Assembly (NCBI RefSeq): GCF_900104845.1
Contig: NZ_FNSR01000001.1
Span: 62,001 to 126,000 of the forward strand
Source of the DNA: Paraburkholderia caballeronis
GTDB taxonomy: Bacteria > Pseudomonadota > Gammaproteobacteria > Burkholderiales > Burkholderiaceae
Direction of reading: 5' to 3'
Length of the DNA: 64,000 bases
Positions 10,712 through 20,868 of this stretch are shown one piece after another. Under the pieces are notes generated by a model. That model saw nothing but the letters and a program-made list of their open reading frames with translations. It was not told where the DNA came from and made no database searches. The translations under genes were made by a program, and so were the position numbers. Every line of letters begins with the position of its first letter. The stretch's first letter is position 1.

Positions 10712-10948
10712 TCAAATCCCCCCGGCGGATTCCGGACTCGTCGCCGGTCCGGCGGCGACAGCGGCAGCAAGACATTCCGGACACACGCAGCGCCCGCGCG
10801 GATCCACCTGACTCGCCGGCAGCGCGGGCAGCGTCTTGCACCAGCAGTCGAACGGCTCCGCGTGCCGGCCGCAGTCGAACATCCGTGCGCAGCGCGGGCA
10901 GCGCACGCTTTTCACATCGGGGTGAACGGGGGAAACGGAGGCGGTCAT
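10712..10948 (-). CDS. Small cysteine-rich CWC family protein
   Basis: A 78-residue protein with cysteines in the pattern CPRC...FDCG...CWC...CVCPEC, the cysteine-rich CWC family found mainly in beta-proteobacteria. The paired CxxC-type motifs suggest bound metal, probably zinc; no function is established. The start is the ATG at 10948, preceded by a clear AAGGAG about nine bases upstream. The open frame continues upstream to 11299 but that extension is Arg/Ala-rich and not family-like. It is divergent from argB. Confidence 0.75.
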   Translation of the reverse strand: MTASVSPVHPDVKSVRCPRCARMFDCGRHAEPFDCWCKTLPALPASQVDPRGRCVCPECLAAAVAAGPATSPESAGGI

Positions 10949-12197
<1,249 letters not shown>

Positions 12198-12321
12198 TGC
12201 CCCCGGCGGCGGCCGCTCCGGCGCGGTCCGCCGCGCCGTTCGCCGCCAATGCGAACGGGCGGACGGCCCGACATCCTGCCGTCCGCGCACGGCCCCGCCA
12301 CCCGATCCGCCTTCCCGCCCG

Positions 12322-13122
12322 ATGAATCCTTCCCGCCCGCGCCGACGCCGGCCGCAACACGCGGCGGGCACCCCCGTCTGGCTGTTCGATCTCGACAACA
12401 CGCTGCACGGCGCATCGCGCGCGATCTTCCCGCAGATCAACCGCGCGATGACGCAGTACATCGTCGACACGCTCGCCGTGGACGTCACCGAGGCGAACCG
12501 GCTGCGGGTCGGCTACACGGTGCGCTACGGCGCGACGCTGCTCGGGCTTGCGCGGCACCATCCGGTCGATCCGCACGACTTCCTGAAGGCGGTCCACACG
12601 TTTTCGGATCTCGGCTCGATGGTTCACGCGGAGCGCGGCCTCGCGCGCACGCTCGCCGCGCTGCCGGGCCGCCGGATCCTGCTGACGAACGGCCCGGAGG
12701 CCTATGCGCGCGCGGTCCTCGCGGAACTCGGCATCGAGCGGCTGTTCGAGCGCGTCGTCGCGATCGAGCAGATGCGCGAGCGCGACCGCTGGCGCGCGAA
12801 GCCGGACCGCGCGATGCTGCGGCAGACGCTGCGCCGGGCCGGCGCCACGCTCGCGGACGCGATCCTCATCGAAGACACGCGCGGCCATCTGAAACGCTAC
12901 CGGCGGCTCGGCATCCGGACCGTCTGGATCACCGGCCATCTGCCGCCGCTGCCCGCACCATCCGCGCGCCGTCAGGGAAGCGGCAAGCCGCACTATGTCG
13001 ACCAGCGCATTCGTTCGCTAAAATCGCTACAACTGGGCATCCGGTCGGGGCGACTGGGGCAGTCGATGCGATTCAAGGGGCGACCTTCATGCAGCCGACC
13101 GACACGCGTGACGCAACCGTAG
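12322..13122 (+). CDS. HAD-family pyrimidine 5'-nucleotidase-like hydrolase
   Basis: A 266-residue HAD phosphatase. Motif I is WLFDLDNTLHGAS (nucleophile and acid/base Asp), motif II is LLTNGP, the motif III lysine is in AKPDRAML and motif IV is ILIEDTRGH. The family is annotated as pyrimidine 5'-nucleotidase (Phm8/Sdt1-like), and the argB-slmA neighbourhood is typical in Burkholderia. The substrate is inferred. The last 34 bases overlap the start of slmA in another frame. Confidence 0.85.
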   Translation: MNPSRPRRRRPQHAAGTPVWLFDLDNTLHGASRAIFPQINRAMTQYIVDTLAVDVTEANRLRVGYTVRYGATLLGLARHHPVDPHDFLKAVHTFSDLGSMVHAERGLARTLAALPGRRILLTNGPEAYARAVLAELGIERLFERVVAIEQMRERDRWRAKPDRAMLRQTLRRAGATLADAILIEDTRGHLKRYRRLGIRTVWITGHLPPLPAPSARRQGSGKPHYVDQRIRSLKSLQLGIRSGRLGQSMRFKGRPSCSRPTRVTQP

Positions 13123-13757
13123 AACGAGAACCGCAAGGCACCGTGCGCCGCGCCGCGCGGCCGAAGCCGGGCGAGCGGCGCATCCACATCCTGCAGACGC
13201 TGGCCGCGATGCTGGAAACGCCGAAGGGCGAAAAGATCACGACGGCCGCGCTCGCCGCGCGCCTCGGCGTATCGGAGGCGGCGCTGTACCGCCACTTCGC
13301 GAGCAAGGCCCAGATGTTCGAAGGGCTGATCGACTTCATCGAGCAGACGCTGTTCGCGCTCATCAACCAGATCGTCGCGAAGGAACCGAACGGCATCCTC
13401 CAGGCGCGCGCGATCGCGCTGATGCTCATCAACTTCTCGACGAAGAACGCCGGCATGACGCGGGTGCTGACCTGCGAGGCGCTGGTCGGCGAGCACGCGC
13501 GCCTCGCCGAGCGCGTGAACCAGATGCTCGACCGGATCGAGGCGTCGCTGCGCCAGTGCCTGCGCGTCGCGCTCGCCGAATCCGAAGGGCCGGCCACCGC
13601 CGCGACGGTCGTTCTGCCGCCGGGTTACGATCCTGCTGTGCGCGCGAGCCTCGTCGTCCGCTATGTGATCGGCTGCTGGCATCGCTACGCGCAAAGCGGC
13701 TTCGTGCGCGAGCCCGGCGAGTACGCGGACGAGCAGCTTCGCATCATCCTCCAGTAG
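13089..13757 (+). CDS. slmA: Nucleoid occlusion factor SlmA (TetR family)
   Basis: A 222-residue TetR-family DNA-binding protein that binds SBS sites on the chromosome and blocks FtsZ ring assembly over the nucleoid. The helix-turn-helix is at about residues 45-75 (ITTAALAARLGVSEAALYRHFASKAQMF), followed by the family sequence FIEQTLFALINQI and the C-terminal CWHRYAQSGF. The ATG before QPTDTRD is the usual Burkholderia start. It is translationally overlapped with the HAD gene. Confidence 0.93.
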   Translation: MQPTDTRDATVEREPQGTVRRAARPKPGERRIHILQTLAAMLETPKGEKITTAALAARLGVSEAALYRHFASKAQMFEGLIDFIEQTLFALINQIVAKEPNGILQARAIALMLINFSTKNAGMTRVLTCEALVGEHARLAERVNQMLDRIEASLRQCLRVALAESEGPATAATVVLPPGYDPAVRASLVVRYVIGCWHRYAQSGFVREPGEYADEQLRIILQ

Positions 13758-13911
13758 CAGCCACAGCGCGTCCGGCCGCCATGGCGGCTGTCGCGCCGGC
13801 TCCAGGGCAGCGGCCCGAACCCGCCGCCGGCGTTCCTTTTCCCGTGGTGCCGCGCCCCGCGCGGCCGCCTGCAACCGTGCGTCGCAGCATCACCTGAAGG
13901 AGAAGACCCGC

Positions 13912-14490
13912 ATGAACCGTCCCATCAGTTCGTCTCCGCTGCCGGACCTTCCCGGCCTGTCCGCCCACTGGGGCTGGCTGATCGCGCGCGGCCTCGCGGC
14001 GATCGTGTTCGGCATCCTCGCGTTCGCGATGCCCGGCATCACCGTGGTCACGCTCGCGCTCGTGTGGGGCGCGTATGCGATCGTCGACGGCGCGTTCGCG
14101 CTGATGTACGGCGTCCGCGGCAAGGGCTCGCGGCGCTGGACGTACATCCTGATCGGCGTGATCGGCGTGCTGGCCGGGCTCGTCGCGTTCTTCTGGCCGA
14201 ACGAGACGGCGCTGATCCTCGTGCTGATCATCGGCTTCTGGATGCTCGGCACCGGCATCTTCGAGATCGTCTATGCGATCCAGTATCGACGCGCGATCGC
14301 GCATCCATGGGCGGTCGGCATCTCGGGGCTGCTGTCCGCGCTGGTCGGCCTCTTCATCGTCGTGTTTCCGGGCGCGGGCGCGCTGTCGCTGATCTGGGTG
14401 ATCGCCGCCTACGCCATCATCTACGGGATCTTGATGATCGTCGCCGCGTTCCAGTTGCGGCGCTGGCGCAACGCGCATCCGACGCCGTAG
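13912..14490 (+). CDS. HdeD/DUF308 family membrane protein
   Basis: A 192-residue inner-membrane protein of the HdeD (DUF308) family with six predicted transmembrane helices arranged as repeated pairs (WLIARGLAAIVFGILAFAMP, then LIGVIGVLAGLVAFFWP, then GISGLLSALVGLFIVVFPG). HdeD is linked to acid resistance in E. coli, but most homologues are uncharacterised. A ribosome-binding site (AAGGAGAAG) precedes the ATG. It lies between slmA and the metX leader with no obvious functional link to either. Confidence 0.85.
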   Translation: MNRPISSSPLPDLPGLSAHWGWLIARGLAAIVFGILAFAMPGITVVTLALVWGAYAIVDGAFALMYGVRGKGSRRWTYILIGVIGVLAGLVAFFWPNETALILVLIIGFWMLGTGIFEIVYAIQYRRAIAHPWAVGISGLLSALVGLFIVVFPGAGALSLIWVIAAYAIIYGILMIVAAFQLRRWRNAHPTP

Positions 14491-14572
14491 CGCGGCCGCG
14501 CTGCGTTGCCCACGCCCGCGTTCCCGATGGCCCCGGCGGCCGCTGCCGCCGTTTCTTCGCCGGATTTTCCGC

Positions 14573-14578
14573 TATACT
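14573..14578 (+). promoter_or_regulatory. -10 element of the metX promoter
   Basis: TATACT at 14573-14578, with a poor -35 (TTTCTT, 14552-14557). Transcription would start near 14585, giving a leader of about 195 bases that contains the whole riboswitch-like structure. Confidence 0.5.
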
Positions 14579-14599
14579 CTGCGTTCTTCGCAGTACATG

Positions 14600-14780
14600 G
14601 CGCGCCGATTTGCTGACTCGATTGCGGGCGCGCGAACCCGACCGGCCCGGTCCGCCCATCATGGCGCCGGGGCTCGGGTTCATTACAAATGCGGCTAAAG
14701 AGGTCGTCAGCCGCGCAGCCCTCATTCTTCCCGCGCATCGCCGACACCCGTTTAGCCGCCCTGCAACCAAGGCGGAATGA
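14600..14780 (+). promoter_or_regulatory. SAM-II-like riboswitch with translational expression platform, upstream of metX
   Basis: P1 is GCGCGCC (14600-14606) / GGCGCGC (14627-14633), closing a 20-base loop GATTTGCTGACTCGATTGCG that fits the SAM-II loop (GAUUU...AUUGC). The conserved 3' strand ATTACAAATGCGGCTAAAGAGG (14682-14703) resembles the SAM-II consensus GAUAAAUGnAGCUAAA. Between them sits an inserted hairpin (GAACCCGA 14634-14641 / TCGGGTTC 14674-14681, inner stem CCCGG/CCGGG). Downstream, GCGGCTAAA (14691-14699) is perfectly complementary to TTTAGCCGC (14751-14759), whose CCGCC can instead pair with the Shine-Dalgarno GGCGG (14771-14775). SAM binding would free the anti-SD arm and shut translation. 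Not verified by covariance search. Confidence 0.75.
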
Positions 14781-15926
14781 ATGGAATCGATCGGGATCGT
14801 CGCTCCACAAAAACTGCATTTCGACGAGCCGCTGCCACTGCAGAACGGCACGGCGCTCGCCGGTTACGACCTGATGGTCGAGACCTACGGCACCCTGAAC
14901 GCCGCGCGCAGCAATGCGGTGCTCGTCTGTCACGCGCTCAACGCGTCGCACCACGTCGCCGGCGTGTATGCCGACAACCCGAAGGACGTCGGCTGGTGGG
15001 ACAACATGGTCGGCCCCGGCAAGCCGCTCGACACCAACCGCTTCTTCGTGATCGGCGTGAACAACCTCGGCTCGTGCTTCGGCTCGACCGGCCCGATGAG
15101 CATGGACCCGGCGACGCAACGCCCCTATGGCGCGCGGTTTCCGGTCGTCACCGTCGAGGACTGGGTGAACGCGCAGGCGCGCGTCGCGGACCGCTTCGGC
15201 ATCGAACGCTTCGCGGCGGTGATGGGCGGCAGCCTCGGCGGGATGCAGGCGCTCGCGTGGAGCCTGATGTATCCGGACCGGCTCGGCCACTGCATCGTGA
15301 TCGCATCGACGCCGAAGCTGTCCGCGCAGAACATCGCGTTCAACGAGGTCGCGCGCTCGTCGATCCTGTCGGACCCGGACTTCCACGGCGGCGACTATTA
15401 CGCGCACGGCGTGAAGCCGAAGCGCGGCCTGCGCGTCGCGCGGATGATCGGCCACATCACCTATCTGTCCGACGACGACATGGCCGAGAAATTCGGCCGC
15501 GCGCTGCGCCGCGCGGAAGGGGCGGTCGATGCGTACAACTTCAGCTTCGACGTCGAGTTCGAGGTGGAGTCGTACCTGCGCCACCAGGGCGACAAGTTCG
15601 CCGACTACTTCGACGCGAACACGTATCTGCTCATCACGCGCGCGCTCGACTACTTCGATCCGGCGAAGGCGTTCGACGGCGATCTGACGAAGGCGCTCGC
15701 GCACACGAAGGCGAAGTATCTGGTCGCGAGCTTCTCGACCGACTGGCGCTTCGCGCCCGCGCGCTCGCGCGAACTGGTGAAGGCGCTGCTCGACCACAAG
15801 CGCCAGGTCACCTACGCGGAGATCGACGCGCCGCACGGCCACGACGCTTTCCTGCTCGACGACGCGCGTTATCACAACCTGATGCGCGCGTATTACGAAC
15901 GCATTGCCATCGAGGTGGGCGCATGA
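14781..15926 (+). CDS. metX: Homoserine O-acyltransferase MetX
   Basis: First committed step of methionine synthesis: acylation of homoserine, with acetyl- or succinyl-CoA. 381 residues, alpha/beta-hydrolase fold. The nucleophile is S151 in [10 protein letters not shown]; the acid and His of the triad lie near the C-terminus ([16 protein letters not shown]). [12 protein letters not shown] is the typical oxyanion-region motif. Many beta-proteobacterial MetX proteins use succinyl-CoA, so the acyl donor cannot be assigned by eye. Its SD (GGCGG) is the target of the putative riboswitch. The stop overlaps the metW start by four bases (ATGA). Confidence 0.94.
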   Translation: MESIGIVAPQKLHFDEPLPLQNGTALAGYDLMVETYGTLNAARSNAVLVCHALNASHHVAGVYADNPKDVGWWDNMVGPGKPLDTNRFFVIGVNNLGSCFGSTGPMSMDPATQRPYGARFPVVTVEDWVNAQARVADRFGIERFAAVMGGSLGGMQALAWSLMYPDRLGHCIVIASTPKLSAQNIAFNEVARSSILSDPDFHGGDYYAHGVKPKRGLRVARMIGHITYLSDDDMAEKFGRALRRAEGAVDAYNFSFDVEFEVESYLRHQGDKFADYFDANTYLLITRALDYFDPAKAFDGDLTKALAHTKAKYLVASFSTDWRFAPARSRELVKALLDHKRQVTYAEIDAPHGHDAFLLDDARYHNLMRAYYERIAIEVGA

Positions 15927-16531
15927 ACCAGAGTGCTTTCGACAGCCTGTCCACGCGTTCGGACTTCCGCGCGATCGCGCGCTGGGTCGAGCCGCGCTCG
16001 ACCGTGCTCGATCTCGGCTGCGGCGACGGCGCGCTGCTGTCGCTGCTGTCCGAGGAACTGGAAGTGTCGGGTTACGGCATCGAGATCAACGACGCGGGCG
16101 TGCTCGCCGCGACGAAGAACGGCGTCAACGTGATCCAGCAGAACCTGGAGGACGGCCTGCGCCTCTTCGAGGACGCGAGCTTCGACTTCGCGATCCTGTC
16201 GCAGACGCTGCAGACGATCCACCAGACCGCGGCGATCCTGCGCGAGACCGCGCGGGTCGGCAAGGAGTGCATCGTGTCGTTCCCGAACTTCGGCTACTGG
16301 CCGCACCGGCTGTCGGTGCTGCGCGGCCGGATGCCGGTGTCGAAGTCGCTGCCGTACCAGTGGCACAACACGCCGAACGTGCGCGTGCTGACGGTGAAGG
16401 ACTTCGAAGCATTGGCGCCCGAAGTGGGCGTCGAGATTCTGGATCGCGTCGTGCTGCACGAGGGCCAGGTGGTGCGTTGGGGCGTGAACTGGCGTGGTAG
16501 TCTTGCGGTCTATCGCGTGAAGAAAAGCTGA
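15923..16531 (+). CDS. metW: Methionine biosynthesis protein MetW
   Basis: A 202-residue class I SAM-dependent methyltransferase-like protein ([15 protein letters not shown], residues about 30-45; later GYGIEIND). MetW is nearly always coupled to metX and is needed for full methionine synthesis through MetX in several beta-proteobacteria, probably by supporting MetX activity. Translation is coupled to metX through an ATGA overlap, so both would be under the same leader control. Confidence 0.93.
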   Translation: MNQSAFDSLSTRSDFRAIARWVEPRSTVLDLGCGDGALLSLLSEELEVSGYGIEINDAGVLAATKNGVNVIQQNLEDGLRLFEDASFDFAILSQTLQTIHQTAAILRETARVGKECIVSFPNFGYWPHRLSVLRGRMPVSKSLPYQWHNTPNVRVLTVKDFEALAPEVGVEILDRVVLHEGQVVRWGVNWRGSLAVYRVKKS

Positions 16532-16587
16532 CGCCGCTGGCGGCGCCGGCGCCCACGCAATCCGACTCCGCCGCCGCTATCGCCGAC

Positions 16588-17982
16588 ATGCCGAACCAGC
16601 CTCACGAGGTGCCCGCCCTAACCGCTCACGAAGAACATCCCGGCTGGCGTGCGTATCTGAATATGCACATGCTGATCTGCGTGTTTCTCGGCTTCACGTC
16701 CGGGCTGCCGCTTTTCACGCTCGTGTATCTCGTGCAGGCGTGGTTGCGTTCGGAAGGCGTGAACCTGAAGGAAATCGGCCTCTTCGCGCTGATCCAGTTT
16801 CCGTACACGTGGAAGTTCGTGTGGGCGCCGCTGATGGACCGTTACGTGCCGCGCCTGCCGGGCTGGCGGCCGGGCAGGCGGCGCGGCTGGATGCTCGTCA
16901 CGCAGTTGCTGGTCGGCGTCGCGATCGGCACGCTCGGTTTCGTGTCGCCGCGCGACTCGATCTGGACCGTCGCCGCGCTGACCGCGCTCGTCGCGTTCTT
17001 CGGCGCGAGCCAGGACATCGCGGTCGACGCCTACCGGCGCGAGTTGCTGACCGACACGCAGCAGGGCCTCGGCAATGCGGTCCATGTGAACGCGTACAAG
17101 ATCGCCGCGCTGGTGCCCGGCTCGCTCGCGCTGATCCTGTCCGACCATCTGCCGTGGACGACGGTGTTCATCGTGACCGCCGCGTTCATGTTGCCCGGCG
17201 TCGCGATGACGCTCGTGGTCCGCGAACCCGAAGTACACGGCACGCCGCCGAAGAACCTGCGCGACGCGGTGCTGCAGCCGTTCGCGGAGTTCGTGAACCG
17301 CGACGGCTGGCGCGCCGCGCTGTTCGTGCTCGCGTTCATCTTCCTGTACAAGCTCGGCGACACGATGGCGACCACGCTGTCGACGTCGTTTTTCCTCGAC
17401 ATCGGTTTCTCGCGCACCGAGATCGGCGTGATCGCGAAAACAACCGCGTTCGGCGCGAGCCTCGCGGGCGGCATCGTCGGCGGCGTCGCGCTGATGAAGA
17501 TCGGCATCGGCCGCGGGCTATGGATCTTCGGCTTCCTGCAAATGGTGTCGACGCTCGGCTTCGCGTGGCTTGCCCAGCTCGGCGCGGATTCGCCGTCGCT
17601 CGCCGCGATCCACGACTTCGTCATTGCGTGCGGCGACGCAGTCACGAAGGGCGCGGCGGCCGTCGGCGTCGATGCGAACCTGCGGCTCGATCCACGCGCG
17701 CTCGCCCTCGCACTCGTGTACGGCTTCGAGACGTTCGCGACCGGCCTCACGCTTGCCGCGTTCACCGCGTACATCGCGAGCACGACCGACCCGCGCTACA
17801 CCGCGACGCAGTTCGCCCTGTTCACGAGCCTCGCGGCGGTGCCGCGCACGCTTGCGTCGGCGGCGAGCGGCTTCCTCGTCACGCGGATCGGCTGGTTCGA
17901 CTACTTCATCGTCTGCACCGTGCTCGCGGTACCGGGTATGCTGCTGCTCATCCGCATCGCCCCGTGGAGAACCCGGTCGTGA
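16588..17982 (+). CDS. ampG: AmpG-type muropeptide permease (MFS)
   Basis: A 464-residue major facilitator transporter with about 12-14 hydrophobic segments. The AmpG signature is visible: FLGFTSGLPLFTLVYLVQAWLR near the N-terminus, then FPYTWKFVWAPLMDRY and ASQDIAVDAYRRE. AmpG imports anhydro-muropeptides for cell-wall recycling and, in many species, for beta-lactamase induction. The next gene starts in an overlapping GTGA. Confidence 0.88.
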   Translation: MPNQPHEVPALTAHEEHPGWRAYLNMHMLICVFLGFTSGLPLFTLVYLVQAWLRSEGVNLKEIGLFALIQFPYTWKFVWAPLMDRYVPRLPGWRPGRRRGWMLVTQLLVGVAIGTLGFVSPRDSIWTVAALTALVAFFGASQDIAVDAYRRELLTDTQQGLGNAVHVNAYKIAALVPGSLALILSDHLPWTTVFIVTAAFMLPGVAMTLVVREPEVHGTPPKNLRDAVLQPFAEFVNRDGWRAALFVLAFIFLYKLGDTMATTLSTSFFLDIGFSRTEIGVIAKTTAFGASLAGGIVGGVALMKIGIGRGLWIFGFLQMVSTLGFAWLAQLGADSPSLAAIHDFVIACGDAVTKGAAAVGVDANLRLDPRALALALVYGFETFATGLTLAAFTAYIASTTDPRYTATQFALFTSLAAVPRTLASAASGFLVTRIGWFDYFIVCTVLAVPGMLLLIRIAPWRTRS

Positions 17983-19070
17983 CGACGACACGCAACGCCG
18001 CGCCCCGCTCGCGCCGCCGCATGCGAGCCGTGTTCGCGCTGGCGCTCGCGGCGGCGTTGCAGGCGGCCCACGCGCACGCGGAAGGGGCACCGGCGGCAGC
18101 CGGCAGCGGCACTACGTCGGGCGGCAATCCGACGCCGAACGCGGCAGCGGACAATGCGCCGCCGGCCGCGCAACCGGCCCAACCCGCTCAACCGGCACAG
18201 CCCGAACCGCCAGCCGCGAACAGCGGCGCGGCGGCGGCGAACAACCCGTCGTCGGGCGCCGGCAAGGAAGTCCGCTTCGGCGATGCGGCGTTGTTCCGCA
18301 GCCTGATCCCGTCACCGATGCTCGAAGCCCAGGCCACCGCCGAATATGCGGAAATCGTGCGCGGCGCGGCGCACTCGGACCGTCTGTATCCGGACACCGA
18401 TCCTCGCGTGCAGCGCGTGCGGGCGCTGGTCGATCAGCTTCAGCCGTATTCGCTGAAGTGGAGCGACCGCGTGAAGAGCTGGAAGTGGGAAGTCGCGGTG
18501 ATCCGCTCGCCGGACATTCGCATGTACTGCCTGCCGGGCGGCAAGATCGTCGTGTACGGCGGGCTGCTCGACCGGATCAGGCCGAACGACAACGAACTCG
18601 GAATGCTGCTCGGCCACGAGATCGCGCACGCGGTGCGCGAGCACGTGCGCGAGCGGCTCGGCGAGCAGCAGGCCGCGCAACTGGCGCAGGGCACGGTGCC
18701 GCAACTGTTCGGGCTCGCGGACCTCGGCGTGTTTCCGCTCGGCATCGGCTCGCAACTGTTCGAGATGCACTACGGACGCGCGGACGAAACCGAGGCCGAC
18801 GTGATCGGCAGCGATATCGCGTCGCGCGCGGGCTTCGATCCGCGCGCGGCGATCACGCTATGGGACAAGCTCGCGGCCGCGACGCGCAACGACCGCGACC
18901 AGGGGTTCATCTACGTGCACCCTTATACGCCGGCGCGCCGCCAGGACATCATGAAACGGCTGCCCGACATGCTGCCGCTCTATGCGAAGGCGATCGGCAA
19001 GCCGCTGAACGCGCTGCCCGACTATGCGGGCATCGGCGTGCCGCAGCGGCGCAAGGCCACGGAGCGTTGA
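17979..19070 (+). CDS. M48 family zinc metalloprotease, secreted
   Basis: A 363-residue Loip/BepA-like M48 peptidase with the zinc site HEIAH (LLGHEIAHAVREH) and the third ligand region ETEADVIGSDIASRAGFDP. An N-terminal signal-like segment (MRAVFALALAAALQAAHAHA) is followed by a long Ala/Pro/Gly linker with AQPAQPAQP repeats before the catalytic domain, so a periplasmic role in envelope protein quality control is likely. The start is either this GTG, overlapping the ampG stop, or the ATG at 18021 directly before the signal peptide. Confidence 0.85.
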   Translation: MTTTRNAAPRSRRRMRAVFALALAAALQAAHAHAEGAPAAAGSGTTSGGNPTPNAAADNAPPAAQPAQPAQPAQPEPPAANSGAAAANNPSSGAGKEVRFGDAALFRSLIPSPMLEAQATAEYAEIVRGAAHSDRLYPDTDPRVQRVRALVDQLQPYSLKWSDRVKSWKWEVAVIRSPDIRMYCLPGGKIVVYGGLLDRIRPNDNELGMLLGHEIAHAVREHVRERLGEQQAAQLAQGTVPQLFGLADLGVFPLGIGSQLFEMHYGRADETEADVIGSDIASRAGFDPRAAITLWDKLAAATRNDRDQGFIYVHPYTPARRQDIMKRLPDMLPLYAKAIGKPLNALPDYAGIGVPQRRKATER

Positions 19071-19092
19071 GCGGCCGCGCCGCCCGGTTCAC

Positions 19093-19872
19093 TCAGCCGG
19101 CGACCGTGTAGTCGTAGTCGATGGTCAGCGGCGCATGGTCGCTGAACTTGATGTCCCGGAAGATCGACGTGGTCTTCGCGGTCGATGCGATGCCCGGCGT
19201 CGCGATCTGGTAGTCGATCCGCCACCCGACGTTCTTCGCATACGCCTGGCCGCGATTGCTCCACCACGTGTACTGCTCGGGCCGCTGGTCGAGCGTGCGG
19301 AACACGTCCACGTAACCGACGTCGTCGAACAGCTTCGTGAGCCACGCGCGCTCTTCGGGCAGGCAGCCGGAGTTCTTCTGGTTGCCCTTCCAGTTCTTGA
19401 TGTCGATTTCCTTGTGCACGATGTTCACGTCGCCGCAGACGATCACCTGGCGCTCGCGCTTCAGTTCCGCGAGATGCGGCATGAACGCGTCCATGAAGCG
19501 ATACTTCGCCGCCTGGCGCTCGTCGCCGCTCGATCCCGACGGCACGTACACCGACACGACCGACAGCTTGCCGAAACGCGCCTCGACGTAACGCCCTTCC
19601 GGATCGAACTCGTCGCTGCCGAAGCCGATCAGCACGTCGTCCGGCTCGTGGCACGTGTACACGCCCGCGCCGCTGTAGCCCTTCTTCACCGCATGCTGGA
19701 AGTAGCCCTTGAAGTGATGCGGCGCGAGGAATTCCGGCGTCATGTCGTCCTGCGAGCATTTGATTTCCTGCACGCACAGCACGTCGGCGTTCTGTGCGCC
19801 GAACCAGTCGAAAAAGCCCTTCTTCGCCGCGGAGCGGATGCCGTTGAGGTTCGCGGTGATCACACGCAGCAT
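19093..19872 (-). CDS. xthA: Exodeoxyribonuclease III / AP endonuclease
   Basis: A 259-residue EEP-fold nuclease that cleaves abasic sites and removes 3' blocks in base excision repair. Typical motifs run in order: ITANLNGIRSAAKKGF, VLCVQEIKC (metal-binding Glu), YSGAGVYT, CGDVNIVHKEID and SDHAPLTIDY (catalytic Asp-His near the end). It is transcribed convergently with the M48 gene; 22 bases separate the stop codons. Confidence 0.93.
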   Translation of the reverse strand: MLRVITANLNGIRSAAKKGFFDWFGAQNADVLCVQEIKCSQDDMTPEFLAPHHFKGYFQHAVKKGYSGAGVYTCHEPDDVLIGFGSDEFDPEGRYVEARFGKLSVVSVYVPSGSSGDERQAAKYRFMDAFMPHLAELKRERQVIVCGDVNIVHKEIDIKNWKGNQKNSGCLPEERAWLTKLFDDVGYVDVFRTLDQRPEQYTWWSNRGQAYAKNVGWRIDYQIATPGIASTAKTTSIFRDIKFSDHAPLTIDYDYTVAG

Positions 19873-19918
19873 GTCGTCGTTTCCTTGTTGTCGGCGCCGG
19901 GGTCGAGGCCCGGCGCGG

Positions 19919-20755
19919 TCATTCGATCTTCAGGCCAGCCAGCTCTTCCTTCGCCGGCGGGTATTCGAGCTTCAGGCTTTCCAGCAGGCGCAGCAGCAGC
20001 ATCCCGACCATCACGTTGCGATGCGACTTCGAGTCGGCCGGAATCACGTACCACGGCGCGTATTCGGTCGAGGTCGCCGCGAGCGCGCCGCGATACGCGT
20101 CCTGATACGCGTCCCAGTGCTTGCGTGCATCGAGGTCGGAAATGTCGAACTTCCAGTGCTTCGTCGGATCGTCGATGCGCGCCTGGATGCGGCGGCGCTG
20201 CTCGTCCTTCGAGATGTGCAGCATGCACTTGATGATCGACGTGCCGGTCTGCGACAGCATCAGTTCGAAGTCGCGGATCTGCCGGTAGCGGCGCTCGCAT
20301 TCGGCGCTGTCGATGCCGCCCATCACGAACGGCACCAGCACGTCCTCGTAATGGCTGCGGTTGAAGATCGCGAGTTCGCCGGCGGCCGGCACCTGCGCAT
20401 GCACGCGCCACAGGAAGTCGCGCGACGCCTCGATCGGCGTCGGCGCGCGAAACGGCACGATGCGCAGGCCGAGCGGATCGACCTCGTGGAACACGCCGCG
20501 GATCGTGCCGTCCTTGCCGCTCGTGTCCATCCCCTGCAGTACGACCAGCACGCGCTGCCGGCGCTGCGCGTGCAGCCGTTCCTGCTGTACGTCGAGCTTC
20601 GTGCCGATCTCGGACAGCCGCCCGCGATCGGCGTCCTTGCTGCCGGCCGAGAACGGCTTCGCGGCGGTGTCGAGCGCGCCGAGAGAGAACTTGTCCGCTT
20701 TCTTGTCGCCGAAATACGGCACGCGATAATCGTCGAGGCTCGGGCCTTTTGTCAT
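19919..20755 (-). CDS. Polyphosphate kinase 2 family protein
   Basis: A 278-residue PPK2-family P-loop kinase with Walker A GMDTSGKDG, the lid motif RSHYEDVLVP and KDEQRRRIQARI. PPK2 enzymes move phosphate between polyphosphate and nucleotides; one-domain proteins like this are often nucleoside mono- or diphosphate kinases using polyphosphate. The class cannot be decided here. The ATG at 20755 has AGGAGAG upstream; the open frame to 20863 looks spurious. Confidence 0.87.
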   Translation of the reverse strand: MTKGPSLDDYRVPYFGDKKADKFSLGALDTAAKPFSAGSKDADRGRLSEIGTKLDVQQERLHAQRRQRVLVVLQGMDTSGKDGTIRGVFHEVDPLGLRIVPFRAPTPIEASRDFLWRVHAQVPAAGELAIFNRSHYEDVLVPFVMGGIDSAECERRYRQIRDFELMLSQTGTSIIKCMLHISKDEQRRRIQARIDDPTKHWKFDISDLDARKHWDAYQDAYRGALAATSTEYAPWYVIPADSKSHRNVMVGMLLLRLLESLKLEYPPAKEELAGLKIE

Positions 20756-20868
20756 GCGTCGCTCTCCTGTGTCGGGCCACGTTATTCGCGCCGCTCCGAC
20801 GCTCACGAAGCGGTGCCGCGCGTTCGTCGCGAGCCGCCGCGCACGGACGGCGGCGGCTCGCAACGCGC

